Of a stretch of DNA of 9,771 bases, positions 1 through 6,154 are shown piece after piece. Under the pieces are notes generated by a model. It was not told the DNA's origin. It did not search any database and saw only the letters and a program-made list of their open reading frames with translations. The position numbers were made by a program, and so were the translations under genes. The number at the start of each line of letters is the position of its first letter. Position 1 is the stretch's first letter. The DNA comes from Verrucomicrobiota bacterium (GTDB lineage Bacteria > Verrucomicrobiota > Verrucomicrobiia > Limisphaerales > CAIQOK01), in NCBI GenBank assembly GCA_025363535.1, contig JANYDP010000280.1:1-9771 (forward strand), read 5' to 3'.

Positions 1-649
1 CTTTCTTCGCGCTGTCGGCGAAACGGAAAGTTTCCACGAGGTTGCCGACGGAGAAACCGTAACCCGCATGAAACGCGAGCAGGGCGTTCTTGGCGATGCT
101 CTCGTCCTTGCCGCCGAAACGTTCGTTGATGAGCTTTTCCAGTTTCGGAATGTTCAGGTCGAACATGCGGGCGATGAGGCCGAGCGAGAAAATATTTTTA
201 CCCTTGTCCTTGGCCGTGCCGCCGATGGCTTCGATGGTGAGGCTGGAGATCGGGATGCCGACGTGGTGATAATCCTTCTTCCATTCCTCCTTCGGCTCCA
301 CATGGTCGGAATCGTAAAGAACGATGCCGTTCTTCTTGAGCGAATTGATGTGGCCTTCGTAGGAGTGCTGGTAGAACGCCAGCAGGATGTCGGCGTCGTC
401 GCCGGAACTGAGCACCTCGCCCGAGCCGATGCGCACCTGGAAGATAGAAGGCCCGCCGGAAATCGTCGAGGGAATGGTCATGAAGGTCATGACCTCCTGT
501 TCGCTGCGGCCGGCCAAGCGGGCGAGGAATCCGCCGATGGCCTGGATGCCGTCCTGGGAATTGCCCGCGATGCGGATGATGGCCTCGGAGACTTTGGAAA
601 CTTTATTGGCTCCGTCCGGGGACGATTCAGCCTTAGTCGTGTTGCTCAT
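1..649 (-). CDS. korA: 2-oxoacid:acceptor (ferredoxin) oxidoreductase subunit alpha, KorA-type, 5' part only
   Basis: This is the first 216 codons of a gene that continues past the left edge. The product should be the alpha subunit of a thiamine-diphosphate-dependent 2-oxoacid:ferredoxin oxidoreductase. Such enzymes convert 2-oxoglutarate (or a related 2-oxoacid) and CoA to acyl-CoA, CO2 and reduced ferredoxin in the cytoplasm. What is visible is the gamma (electron-transfer) domain that this subclass carries fused ahead of the alpha domain: IRIAGNSQDGIQAIGGFLA at about residues 25-43, TIPSTISGGPSIFQVRIG at 58-75, SGDDADILLAF at 82-92, and KNIFSLGLIARMFDL at 151-165. The first 20 residues are a polar, Ser/Lys-rich lead before the domain. 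The ATG at 649 is supported by an in-frame TGA six codons upstream and by a weak AGG about ten bases upstream. The beta subunit would be expected just beyond the left edge. Substrate (2-oxoglutarate rather than pyruvate or another 2-oxoacid) is inferred from subclass resemblance only. Confidence 0.9.
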   Translation of the reverse strand, partial: MSNTTKAESSPDGANKVSKVSEAIIRIAGNSQDGIQAIGGFLARLAGRSEQEVMTFMTIPSTISGGPSIFQVRIGSGEVLSSGDDADILLAFYQHSYEGHINSLKKNGIVLYDSDHVEPKEEWKKDYHHVGIPISSLTIEAIGGTAKDKGKNIFSLGLIARMFDLNIPKLEKLINERFGGKDESIAKNALLAFHAGYGFSVGNLVETFRFADSAKK

Positions 650-759
650 GAAAGTATTACCTGATCAATTCGATTTCGTTTGGCAATCGGGAGGCACGCG
701 GAACAATCCGGCATGAATACCATTGCTTTGGGAGACTAACATTGCGGGGTTTTGAGTCA

Positions 760-804
760 ATTTCCAAATCAGCGCCAACGGGTTGGCTGAGCGGCTCTGG
801 AAAT
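760..804 (-). terminator. Compound inverted repeat after the HAD phosphatase gene, possible terminator or 3' hairpin
   Basis: An outer 7-base inverted repeat (ATTTCCA at 760-766 with TGGAAAT at 798-804) encloses an inner hairpin: TCAGC at 769-773 with GCTGA at 786-790, continued by CAA/TTG around a CGGG loop with a 2-base bulge. It begins eight bases beyond the TAA of the upstream gene, where a transcript-end structure would be expected. No run of U follows on the minus strand, so it is not a standard intrinsic terminator. It could instead stabilise the mRNA end. It overlaps a weak promoter-like TTGACT (minus strand, 760-755) with a poor -10 match, TAGTCT (738-733), ahead of korA; I do not call that promoter. 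The rest of the 650-811 gap shows nothing recognisable. Confidence 0.35.
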
Positions 805-811
805 GAGGCGG

Positions 812-1597
812 TTAAGCCCCGACTTCGCCACGGAGCGCCCACTCCAGCGCCTCCGCCACGCCGTGCCCGTGCGGAAGCTGGCTGACGTGGCCGTTTTCCC
901 TGCGGACCACCGTTTTTACCAACTCAATGGCGTTGCTGGGACTGGCCAGCCACCGCGCGTAGGTTTGCGAAAGCATCGGCAGATCATTCAGATGATCGCC
1001 CGCCGTGAAGACTTCTGCCGCCGTCAGGTTTAATTGCCGCGTCACCTCGGCCAGCGCCGTGCCCTTGTTGAAGGCAACATGGCTGAAGCGCGCGTAAACA
1101 TCGTTGCGCACCACCGTCAGATTGGGAATGGAGCACGCGTACTCGTCGAGATAGTTGTGGATGACGTCCGCGTCGCCATTGTTTCCGGCAATCAGGCAGA
1201 ACGGCGAATATGGATCTTCATAGACCTTCGCATGAAACCGCGCGTTGACCCACTCCGTCAGGCGCGGCAGATCCAGGCGCACGCGCGCAAAAATTTCCGC
1301 ATGGGCACGGGAACATTCCGCATTCCAATCGTCAAGCCCGACGTAGCGCACGCCGTCGTGGCGGTGAATTTCGCGCTCCACCAACACCAAAAAATCCGGC
1401 TCAATGCCAATCCGCGCCCGGCCCAGCGCCTCCATCAGACCGGACATGTCGCGCCCCGTGTTGATGACCCACTTGGCTCCACGCGCCTGCAATTCGGCGA
1501 TCAGCTCTTGAAACCGGGGCGCGATGGGCGGGTTTTCGAACTCGGCGAAAATGGTGCCGTCGAAATCCGTCGAGATCAGTTTGATGGGCAGGTTCAT
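812..1597 (-). CDS. HAD-superfamily phosphatase, subfamily IIB (Cof-like)
   Basis: A predicted cytoplasmic HAD hydrolase of 261 residues that should remove phosphate from a small metabolite through a phospho-aspartate intermediate. Motif I is TDFDGT with nucleophile D11 and acid/base D13. Motif II is INTGRD with T47. The motif III lysine is in FNKGTAL (K178). Motif IV is GDHLNDLPML with D201 and D205. The long insert between motifs II and III is the position of the type C2 cap, which gives the IIB subclass (Cof, sucrose-phosphate and trehalose-phosphate phosphatase relatives). The substrate cannot be read from the sequence. I chose the ATG at 1597 because IIB proteins start just before motif I. 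An in-frame GTG at 1630 would add 11 residues (MFAFRANQPFE), and neither start has a convincing ribosome binding site. It lies 66 bases downstream of the hybrid kinase gene on the same strand, so co-transcription is plausible. Confidence 0.88.
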   Translation of the reverse strand: MNLPIKLISTDFDGTIFAEFENPPIAPRFQELIAELQARGAKWVINTGRDMSGLMEALGRARIGIEPDFLVLVEREIHRHDGVRYVGLDDWNAECSRAHAEIFARVRLDLPRLTEWVNARFHAKVYEDPYSPFCLIAGNNGDADVIHNYLDEYACSIPNLTVVRNDVYARFSHVAFNKGTALAEVTRQLNLTAAEVFTAGDHLNDLPMLSQTYARWLASPSNAIELVKTVVRRENGHVSQLPHGHGVAEALEWALRGEVGA

Positions 1598-1663
1598 TTC
1601 AAATGGTTGATTGGCACGGAACGCGAACACTACGTTTCCCGGCCACCGCTGGCGAATAAAAAG

Positions 1664-3151
1664 TCAGGCCGTCAGCGCCCGCTTCACTTTGACGAGCAGG
1701 TCTTGCGACGAGAAAGGTTTTTGCAGATAGGTCGTCTCCTCTTCAACACTGCCCGAGCGGACAAAGCCGCTGATCCGCAACACCCGCGTGCCGGGTGCCA
1801 GACGGTTCACATGATCGGTCAGCTCGCGGCCGGTCATCGAAGGCATGACGAGATCGGTGATGACCAGATCCACCGCCGTGTCGCCGCGCGCCAGAATCTC
1901 CAGCGCCTTCTGACCGCTGTTGGCCGTCAGGACGCGGTAGCCAAAGGTTGTCAGCACCGTCTTGCCCATCGTGAGCATCAAGTCCTCGTCATCCACCATC
2001 AGAATCGTCTGCGTGCCGTTCAGGTCTTTCGCCACGGGGTTGGCGTCCCGGGCAATTTTCTTTTCCGCCGGCAGATAAATGCGGACGGAAGTGCCCGCGT
2101 CCGGCTGGGACGAGACGGCCACGCCGCCGCCGTGATTGCTCACGATGCCATACACGAGGGCCAGGCCCAGGCCGCGATGCTTGCCATCATTTTTCGTGGT
2201 GAAGAACGGTTCAAAAATTCGCGACAGATTTTCCGGCGCGATGCCGCCGCCGTTGTCGCTGATCTCCGTGCAGACATAATTGCCCGGGGCCAGCCGCAGG
2301 TCGCGGTCCTGCGCGGCCTCGGCCAGTTCCACGTTGCGCGTCAGCACGGTGACGCGACCGTTGGAGCCGACCGCTTCGACGGCATTTTCCAAAATCCGCA
2401 CGAACGCTTGCAGCATTTTCGGCTCGTCAAATTTGGCGGCGAACAGGTGGCGGTCCGCCTGCACCGACCACTCGATTTTTTCCGGGCGCGAACCCTGCAA
2501 CACTTCCACGCCGCGCTGGGCCAGTGACGACAGATTCCCGGCGGTCTGGCCGCGCGGCAATTTTTCCTGCTGGCTGAACGCACTCAGATCACTGGCAATG
2601 TCCGCCGCGCGCAAGGCCGCCTTTTCCACCTCCGCCAGCGAACGCCGCCACGGATGGTCAGGCGCGGTCTGACCCAACAACAGCGACGTGTGACCGAGCA
2701 CACTGGTCAGCGCGTTGTTGAAATCGTGCGCCACGGTGCGTGCCAGTTGGAGGGCGCAATCGAGTTTCTGCCTGTGCGCGGAAAGGAACTCCGTCTGACC
2801 GCCGCTGCCGGCCGGGGCGGTCTCGGGCAGCAGTTGAAAGAGAAAATATTTCTGGCCGTCCTGCGTGAACGTGCAGAGCGAAACCGCAAACAAACTCGCG
2901 GTGCCGCCTTTGACCAGAAATTTGATCGGCGTGGAGTCCTGCGGCGCGCGCTCCCAGTTCGCCAGAAACTGCTCCGCCGGCGGGCCAAACCCCTGCTGCC
3001 AGATCGCCGCGAGCAGGGGCTTTTCCCCTTCCACCACCGGGCCGAATACTTTGACCGCGCTGTGGTTGGCGCGGAGGATCACGCCGCCCATGTCCACGAG
3101 CAGCGCCGGCCAGCCGGCATGTTCCAGCGCAAATACAACCGCAGCCTTCAT
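1664..3151 (-). CDS. Soluble hybrid sensor histidine kinase with C-terminal receiver domain
   Basis: A 495-residue two-component signalling protein. Residues 1 to about 110 look like a divergent PAS sensor domain (PALLVDMGGVILRANHSA near 15-32, ending FLFQLLPE). The phosphorylation helix is ARTVAHDFNNALTSVLGH with H142, the HDFNN type of H-box. The ATP-binding domain shows the N-box ILENAVEA (N256), G1 box DNGGGI (D299), F-box FEPFFTTK (314-320) and G2 box RGLGLALVYG (from 326). From about 381 a receiver domain follows: acidic pair D387/D388, phospho-acceptor D433 in ITDLVMP, S461, and K478 in LQKPF. No transmembrane segment or signal peptide is seen, so a cytoplasmic cue is likely. No DNA-binding output domain is attached, so the receiver either tunes the kinase or relays phosphate to a partner not in this window. 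The ATG at 3151 has no good Shine-Dalgarno. The gene lies 33 bases after the cytidine deaminase stop, suggesting one transcript, but a functional link to nucleosides is unproven. Confidence 0.93.
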   Translation of the reverse strand: MKAAVVFALEHAGWPALLVDMGGVILRANHSAVKVFGPVVEGEKPLLAAIWQQGFGPPAEQFLANWERAPQDSTPIKFLVKGGTASLFAVSLCTFTQDGQKYFLFQLLPETAPAGSGGQTEFLSAHRQKLDCALQLARTVAHDFNNALTSVLGHTSLLLGQTAPDHPWRRSLAEVEKAALRAADIASDLSAFSQQEKLPRGQTAGNLSSLAQRGVEVLQGSRPEKIEWSVQADRHLFAAKFDEPKMLQAFVRILENAVEAVGSNGRVTVLTRNVELAEAAQDRDLRLAPGNYVCTEISDNGGGIAPENLSRIFEPFFTTKNDGKHRGLGLALVYGIVSNHGGGVAVSSQPDAGTSVRIYLPAEKKIARDANPVAKDLNGTQTILMVDDEDLMLTMGKTVLTTFGYRVLTANSGQKALEILARGDTAVDLVITDLVMPSMTGRELTDHVNRLAPGTRVLRISGFVRSGSVEEETTYLQKPFSSQDLLVKVKRALTA

Positions 3152-3184
3152 CGCCAGTAATATAAAATCAGCACCACAAAAAAT

Positions 3185-3598
3185 TCAGCCGTTCTTCGCG
3201 GGCACGTTGACAAACGCCGCCGGCAGCAGTTCTTTCACGGAAAATTCCCGGATCGCCGCCAGCTTCCGGCTGTCCGCCACGAGTACGACGGCGTCCGGCG
3301 CGTATTCCGCCAGCAGTTGCCGGCACGCGCCGCAGGGCATCGGCCCGCCGGGTGCCCGCGCCACCACGGCCACCGCCACGAAATGTTTCCGCCCGCTCGT
3401 CAGCGCGGTGAACAACGCCACGCGCTCGGCGCAGCAGGTCAGGCCGTAACTCGCACTTTCCACGTTCGCACCGCCGATGATCGCACCGGACTTCGTGAGC
3501 AGCGCCGCGCCGACTTGAAAGTTCGAATGCGGTGCGACCGCGCCGCCGCGCGCCTTGGCCGCCGCATAAATCAAGGCCGGTTTATTTATTTTCGCCAT
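3185..3598 (-). CDS. cdd: Cytidine deaminase
   Basis: A 137-residue zinc enzyme that hydrolytically deaminates cytidine and deoxycytidine to uridine and deoxyuridine in pyrimidine salvage. Length and motifs fit the short, homotetrameric class, which uses three cysteines to hold zinc. Substrate-binding segment: SNFQVGAALL (25-34) and NVESASYGL (45-53). Zinc and catalytic site: CCAER with C56 and general acid/base E58, and PCGACRQ with C89 and C92. The ATG at 3598 is chosen because it gives the usual short N-terminus (MAKINKPAL). An in-frame TTG at 3610 would add only four residues. The start lies inside the end of the purine nucleoside phosphorylase gene, a 17-base overlap in a different frame, which suggests translational coupling. 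A GAAG about five bases upstream is the nearest thing to a ribosome binding site. Confidence 0.95.
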   Translation of the reverse strand: MAKINKPALIYAAAKARGGAVAPHSNFQVGAALLTKSGAIIGGANVESASYGLTCCAERVALFTALTSGRKHFVAVAVVARAPGGPMPCGACRQLLAEYAPDAVVLVADSRKLAAIREFSVKELLPAAFVNVPAKNG

Positions 3599-4391
3599 AA
3601 CACTTCGCAAAATTTTTCAGGAGCGCGGCGGCCTGCGGCTTGACCCGTTCGGCCGTCTCCAGAACTTCCTGGTGCGACAGATTTTTTCCGCTGCGCCCGG
3701 CCGCGAGGTTCGTGATGCAGGACAGGCCCGCCACGTTCAGCCCGCATTGCCGCGCCACGATCGCTTCCGGCACCGTGCTCATCCCGACCGCGTCCGCGCC
3801 GAGCCGCGCAAACGCCCGGATTTCCGCCGGCGTTTCATAGCTCGGCCCGCTCACGGCGAGATAAACTCCCGTCCGCAACCGCACGCCGGAAACGCGGGCC
3901 GCCCGCCGCATTTGGCGGCGCAGTCTCGCATCGTAGGTATCGGTCAAATCCACGAAACGTTTAAGCCCCGGCACTTCCGGCCCGCGCAGTGGATTTGCGC
4001 CCATGAAATTGAGGTGATCCGTGAGCGCCATGAAATCGCCGGCGGCAAATTTCTGGTTGAGTCCGCCTGCCGCATTGGTCAGCAGCAGATCGCGGATGCC
4101 CGCCGCCGCCAGGACGCGCACGGCGAACGTGACCCGGTCCAGGTCGTGCCCTTCGTAATAATGCGCCCGGCCGCTCAACACCAGCACCGGCGTGCCGCTG
4201 AGCCGGCCCAGACAGAGCCGGCCCTCGTGTCCCGCCACGCCGGGCTGGGGAAAGCCCGGCAGCTTGGCGTAGGAAATTTCAGCAGCCACGTCCATCTCGC
4301 CCAGGATATGACTGAAGCCGCTGCCCAGCACGAAGGCCAGCGTCGGGCGCAGACGGTTGATTTTTTTAATTTCGGCCAGCGCAACTTTCAT
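3582..4391 (-). CDS. punA: Purine-nucleoside phosphorylase, trimeric (PNP family 2, PunA-like)
   Basis: A 269-residue enzyme that splits inosine and guanosine (ribo- or deoxy-) with phosphate to the free base and ribose-1-phosphate. It matches the trimeric mammalian-type family in length and motifs: phosphate-binding GSGFSH (23-28) and SGRAHYYEG (73-81, R75 and H77), LLLTNAAGGLN (102-112), purine-site GPSYETPAE (182-190, E186), VGMSTVPEA (202-210), and ITNLAAG with N228 in the position of the base-contacting Asn of human PNP (N243). That Asn favours 6-oxopurines. Related 5'-methylthioadenosine phosphorylases carry a different purine pocket, so that reading is less likely. The ATG at 4391 starts right before the first helix of the family and has no clear Shine-Dalgarno. 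It heads the minus-strand block, overlaps the cytidine deaminase by 17 bases and is divergent from the pterin dehydratase gene. Together the pair covers purine and pyrimidine nucleoside salvage. Confidence 0.95.
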   Translation of the reverse strand: MKVALAEIKKINRLRPTLAFVLGSGFSHILGEMDVAAEISYAKLPGFPQPGVAGHEGRLCLGRLSGTPVLVLSGRAHYYEGHDLDRVTFAVRVLAAAGIRDLLLTNAAGGLNQKFAAGDFMALTDHLNFMGANPLRGPEVPGLKRFVDLTDTYDARLRRQMRRAARVSGVRLRTGVYLAVSGPSYETPAEIRAFARLGADAVGMSTVPEAIVARQCGLNVAGLSCITNLAAGRSGKNLSHQEVLETAERVKPQAAALLKNFAKCYGENK

Positions 4392-4448
4392 GGACGGGAG
4401 CTAACCACAACCGAACGGCGGGGGAAAGCGGGGAAAAGCGTTCCACCG

Positions 4449-4476
4449 AAACCAGCCGGCGGCCGGTTTTTATTTT
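4449..4476 (+). terminator. Orphan hairpin with a T-rich tail in the divergent intergenic region
   Basis: AACCAGCC (4450-4457) pairs with GGCCGGTT (4461-4468) around a GGC loop, with one A-C mismatch on the plus strand, and runs into TTTTTATTTT at 4467-4476. That is the layout of an intrinsic terminator reading rightward, yet no plus-strand gene lies to its left in this window. It could stop antisense transcription leaving the salvage genes or act as an attenuator ahead of the pterin dehydratase. In the minus-strand RNA the mismatch becomes a G-U pair, giving an unbroken 8-pair stem in the leader of the nucleoside phosphorylase gene, but without a U tail. The function is inferred from shape only. 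Confidence 0.35.
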
Positions 4477-4524
4477 GAACAAATTTTCCACCCGCGAGTC
4501 TCAACTTTGCTGACCTTGAAATCC

Positions 4525-4588
4525 TCCGCCGTCGGCGACGACACAACGGCGGAAGATTCTTCAAAATCCTCGGGATGGTGTCGCCGCC
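4525..4588 (+). promoter_or_regulatory. Overlapping inverted repeats ahead of the pterin dehydratase gene, possible structured leader
   Basis: Three dyads crowd this stretch of the 265-base divergent gap (4392-4656). TCCGCCGT (4525-4532) pairs perfectly with ACGGCGGA (4546-4553) around a 13-base loop. GGCGACGACAC (4534-4544), which is mostly in that loop, matches GTGTCGCCGCC (4578-4588) at 10 of 11 positions, so the two pairings either exclude each other or form a pseudoknot. A small symmetric site GAAGATTCTTC sits at 4552-4562. AAATCCTC is repeated directly at 4519-4526 and 4564-4571. I find no convincing -35/-10 pair on either strand in the gap, although promoters for both flanking units must lie here. 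It may be a protein-binding region, an RNA leader, or chance in GC-rich sequence. Confidence 0.25.
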
Positions 4589-4656
4589 ATTCCGAATCTC
4601 TTCTTTCGCACCAAATTTCGTCGTGACCTGCGGCGGGGCTGTGACCATGCTGGGAC

Positions 4657-4932
4657 ATGGCGAAGTTCAACCTGGCCCAAATCAAAACCGCGCTGGCCGC
4701 CGTGCCGGACTGGAAAAAGAAGGGCGCGACCATCACGCGCCTTTATCAGTTCAAAGATTTTCCGGCGGCGATCAAGTTCGTCAACGCGGTCGCACGCCTC
4801 GCCGAGAAAGCCTGGCACCACCCGGACATGGACATCCGCTGGAACAAGGTCGCGCTGACCCTCACCACGCACGATCTGGGCGGGCTGACGGAAAAGGATT
4901 TTGCCCTCGCGAAACAATTCGACCGGCTCTGA
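4657..4932 (+). CDS. Pterin-4a-carbinolamine dehydratase (PCD/DCoH family)
   Basis: A small cytoplasmic protein of 91 residues, normal for the family. The classic enzyme dehydrates 4a-hydroxytetrahydrobiopterin made by aromatic amino acid hydroxylases, allowing pterin recycling. The active-site signature is AWHHPDMDIRWNKV (52-65) with H54 and H55, followed by TTHDLGGLTEKD (70-81) with H72. The 18-residue spacing between the first and third His equals that of the well-studied mammalian enzyme (H61 to H79). No phenylalanine hydroxylase is next to it, so the partner may be elsewhere; some bacterial members have been linked to molybdopterin rather than biopterin metabolism. The ATG at 4657 gives a complete family N-terminus. 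GGGA sits only one base before it, too close for an ordinary ribosome binding site. The galactokinase gene begins 16 bases after its stop, suggesting a two-gene transcript. Confidence 0.94.
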   Translation: MAKFNLAQIKTALAAVPDWKKKGATITRLYQFKDFPAAIKFVNAVARLAEKAWHHPDMDIRWNKVALTLTTHDLGGLTEKDFALAKQFDRL

Positions 4933-4948
4933 ACCCAGCTTCCCCATC

Positions 4949-6154
4949 ATGACAAACTCCGCCATTCAAGACGTCCAGGCTCTTTTCAAAAAGCATTTCC
5001 ACCACACCGCCCCGCAGACCGTCTGCGCGCCGGGCCGGCTCGAATTGCTCGGCAACCACACGGACTACAACGACGGCCTGGTCATGGCGCTCGCCGTGGA
5101 TCGCTACATCACCATTGCCGCCGGGCCGCGCGCGGACGGGAAGATCGAGCTGGTCTCCTCGCTGTTTCCGCAGCCGGAAATATTTCCGGCGAATGAGTTC
5201 AGAAAAAATCCCGCCGCCCCGTGGGCCGACTACGTCAAAGGCACGCTGGAACAGTTGCATAAGCGCGGCGTGCATTTCACCGGCTTCAACGCCGCCATCC
5301 ACGGCACGATCCCGATGGGCGCGGGCATGAGCAGCAGCGCCGCGCTCGAAGTCGCCACGGCTTTGATGGTGCGGAAACTGTTTCCGTTCAGTCCCACGCT
5401 CGGCGGCCTGGGCGCGGCCCCGGCGCGCGATGCCAAGGGCGGTTTGCCGCCGATCACGCCCGTCGAACGATTGGAGTTCGCCAAGATCGCGCAGGCGGCG
5501 GAGAACCAGTTCGTGGGCGTGAAGTGCGGCATCCTCGATCAGATCGCGTCACTGTTCGGCAAGGCGTGGAGCGTCATTGACATTGATTGCCGCTCACTGA
5601 CGGTTGAAAACCCGCCCATGCCCGGCGAGGCGATCATCGTGTGCAACTCCGGCGTGAAGCACGAACTCATCGGTGGCGAATACAACGAGCTGCGGCAGAA
5701 TTGCGAGAACGCGGCGAAAAAACTCGGCGCAAAGTTTCTGCGCACGGTGGAGTTAAAACAAGTCGAGACCGCGAAGTCAAAACTGTCCGAACGCGAATAC
5801 GCCTGCGCGCATCACGTCGTCTCGGAAATCGCCCGCGTCGTCGCCGGCGCCCGCGCGCTGCGCGAAGGTGATCACGCGCAGTTCGGTCAATACATGTTCC
5901 AAAGCCACGCCAGCTCGCGTGATCAGTTGCGGAACAGCACGAAGGAACTGGACGTGTTGGTTGACCTGGCTCGTCAACATGCCGGCTGCCTAGGCGCGCG
6001 CTTGACCGGCGGTGGCTTCGGCGGCGCGACCATCAATCTGGTGCGGCATCACGAGGCGGAAAGTTTCATCGTCCACATGCAACGCGCGTATGAAAAAGCC
6101 GTGGGAGTAAAGATGACGCCGATTGTCTGCCAGATCGTGGATGGCGCGGCTTAA
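4949..6154 (+). CDS. galK: Galactokinase-family sugar kinase (GHMP superfamily)
   Basis: A 401-residue cytoplasmic kinase expected to phosphorylate galactose at C1 for the Leloir pathway. The galactokinase signature is APGRLELLGNHTDYNDG (27-43). The GHMP ATP loop is PMGAGMSSSAA (122-132). The catalytic Asp is D197 in CGILDQIASLFG. NSGVKHELIGGEYN (233-246) holds the sugar-contacting Tyr (Y245). GARLTGGGFGGA (349-360) is the C-terminal GHMP motif. Two features are unusual. The signature reads GNHTDY where classical galactokinases read GEHTDY, so the Glu that contacts the sugar C6 hydroxyl is Asn36. There is also a Gly/Pro-rich insert of about 20-25 residues near 147-171 compared with Escherichia coli GalK. 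The specificity could therefore be shifted, although Y245 and the catalytic Asp are kept. The ATG at 4949 lies just before the first helix; a TTG at 4901 would overlap the previous gene. There is no visible Shine-Dalgarno. No other Leloir gene is in the window. Confidence 0.92.
   Translation: MTNSAIQDVQALFKKHFHHTAPQTVCAPGRLELLGNHTDYNDGLVMALAVDRYITIAAGPRADGKIELVSSLFPQPEIFPANEFRKNPAAPWADYVKGTLEQLHKRGVHFTGFNAAIHGTIPMGAGMSSSAALEVATALMVRKLFPFSPTLGGLGAAPARDAKGGLPPITPVERLEFAKIAQAAENQFVGVKCGILDQIASLFGKAWSVIDIDCRSLTVENPPMPGEAIIVCNSGVKHELIGGEYNELRQNCENAAKKLGAKFLRTVELKQVETAKSKLSEREYACAHHVVSEIARVVAGARALREGDHAQFGQYMFQSHASSRDQLRNSTKELDVLVDLARQHAGCLGARLTGGGFGGATINLVRHHEAESFIVHMQRAYEKAVGVKMTPIVCQIVDGAA

Noticed and set aside
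68..664. Plus-strand open frame of 198 codons opposite korA
   Set aside because: It is antisense to a clear korA reading frame; its residues have no recognisable domain and it owes its openness to GC-rich codon bias.
733..760. TTGACT / TAGTCT as a sigma-70 promoter for korA
   Set aside because: The -10 matches consensus at only three of six positions and the element overlaps the inverted repeat, so it is not separable from chance.
657..842. Minus-strand 61-codon frame across the gap before korA
   Set aside because: It overlaps the end of the HAD gene in another frame, covers the inverted repeat and has no recognisable features.
1034..2527. Plus-strand open frame of 497 codons opposite the HAD and kinase genes
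   Set aside because: It is long but antisense to two genes with full motif sets. Its composition is rich in Arg, His and Gln with no domain, typical of a shadow frame in GC-rich DNA.
2654..3449. Plus-strand frames opposite the kinase N-terminus and cytidine deaminase
   Set aside because: They are antisense to genes with clear catalytic motifs and have no domains of their own.
3672..4478. Plus-strand open frame of 268 codons opposite the nucleoside phosphorylase
   Set aside because: It mirrors the phosphorylase gene and is rich in Arg, Ala and His without motifs.
4388..4965. Minus-strand frames (about 86, 88 and 134 codons) across the divergent gap and pterin dehydratase
   Set aside because: They overlap one another and a real plus-strand gene and have no recognisable features.
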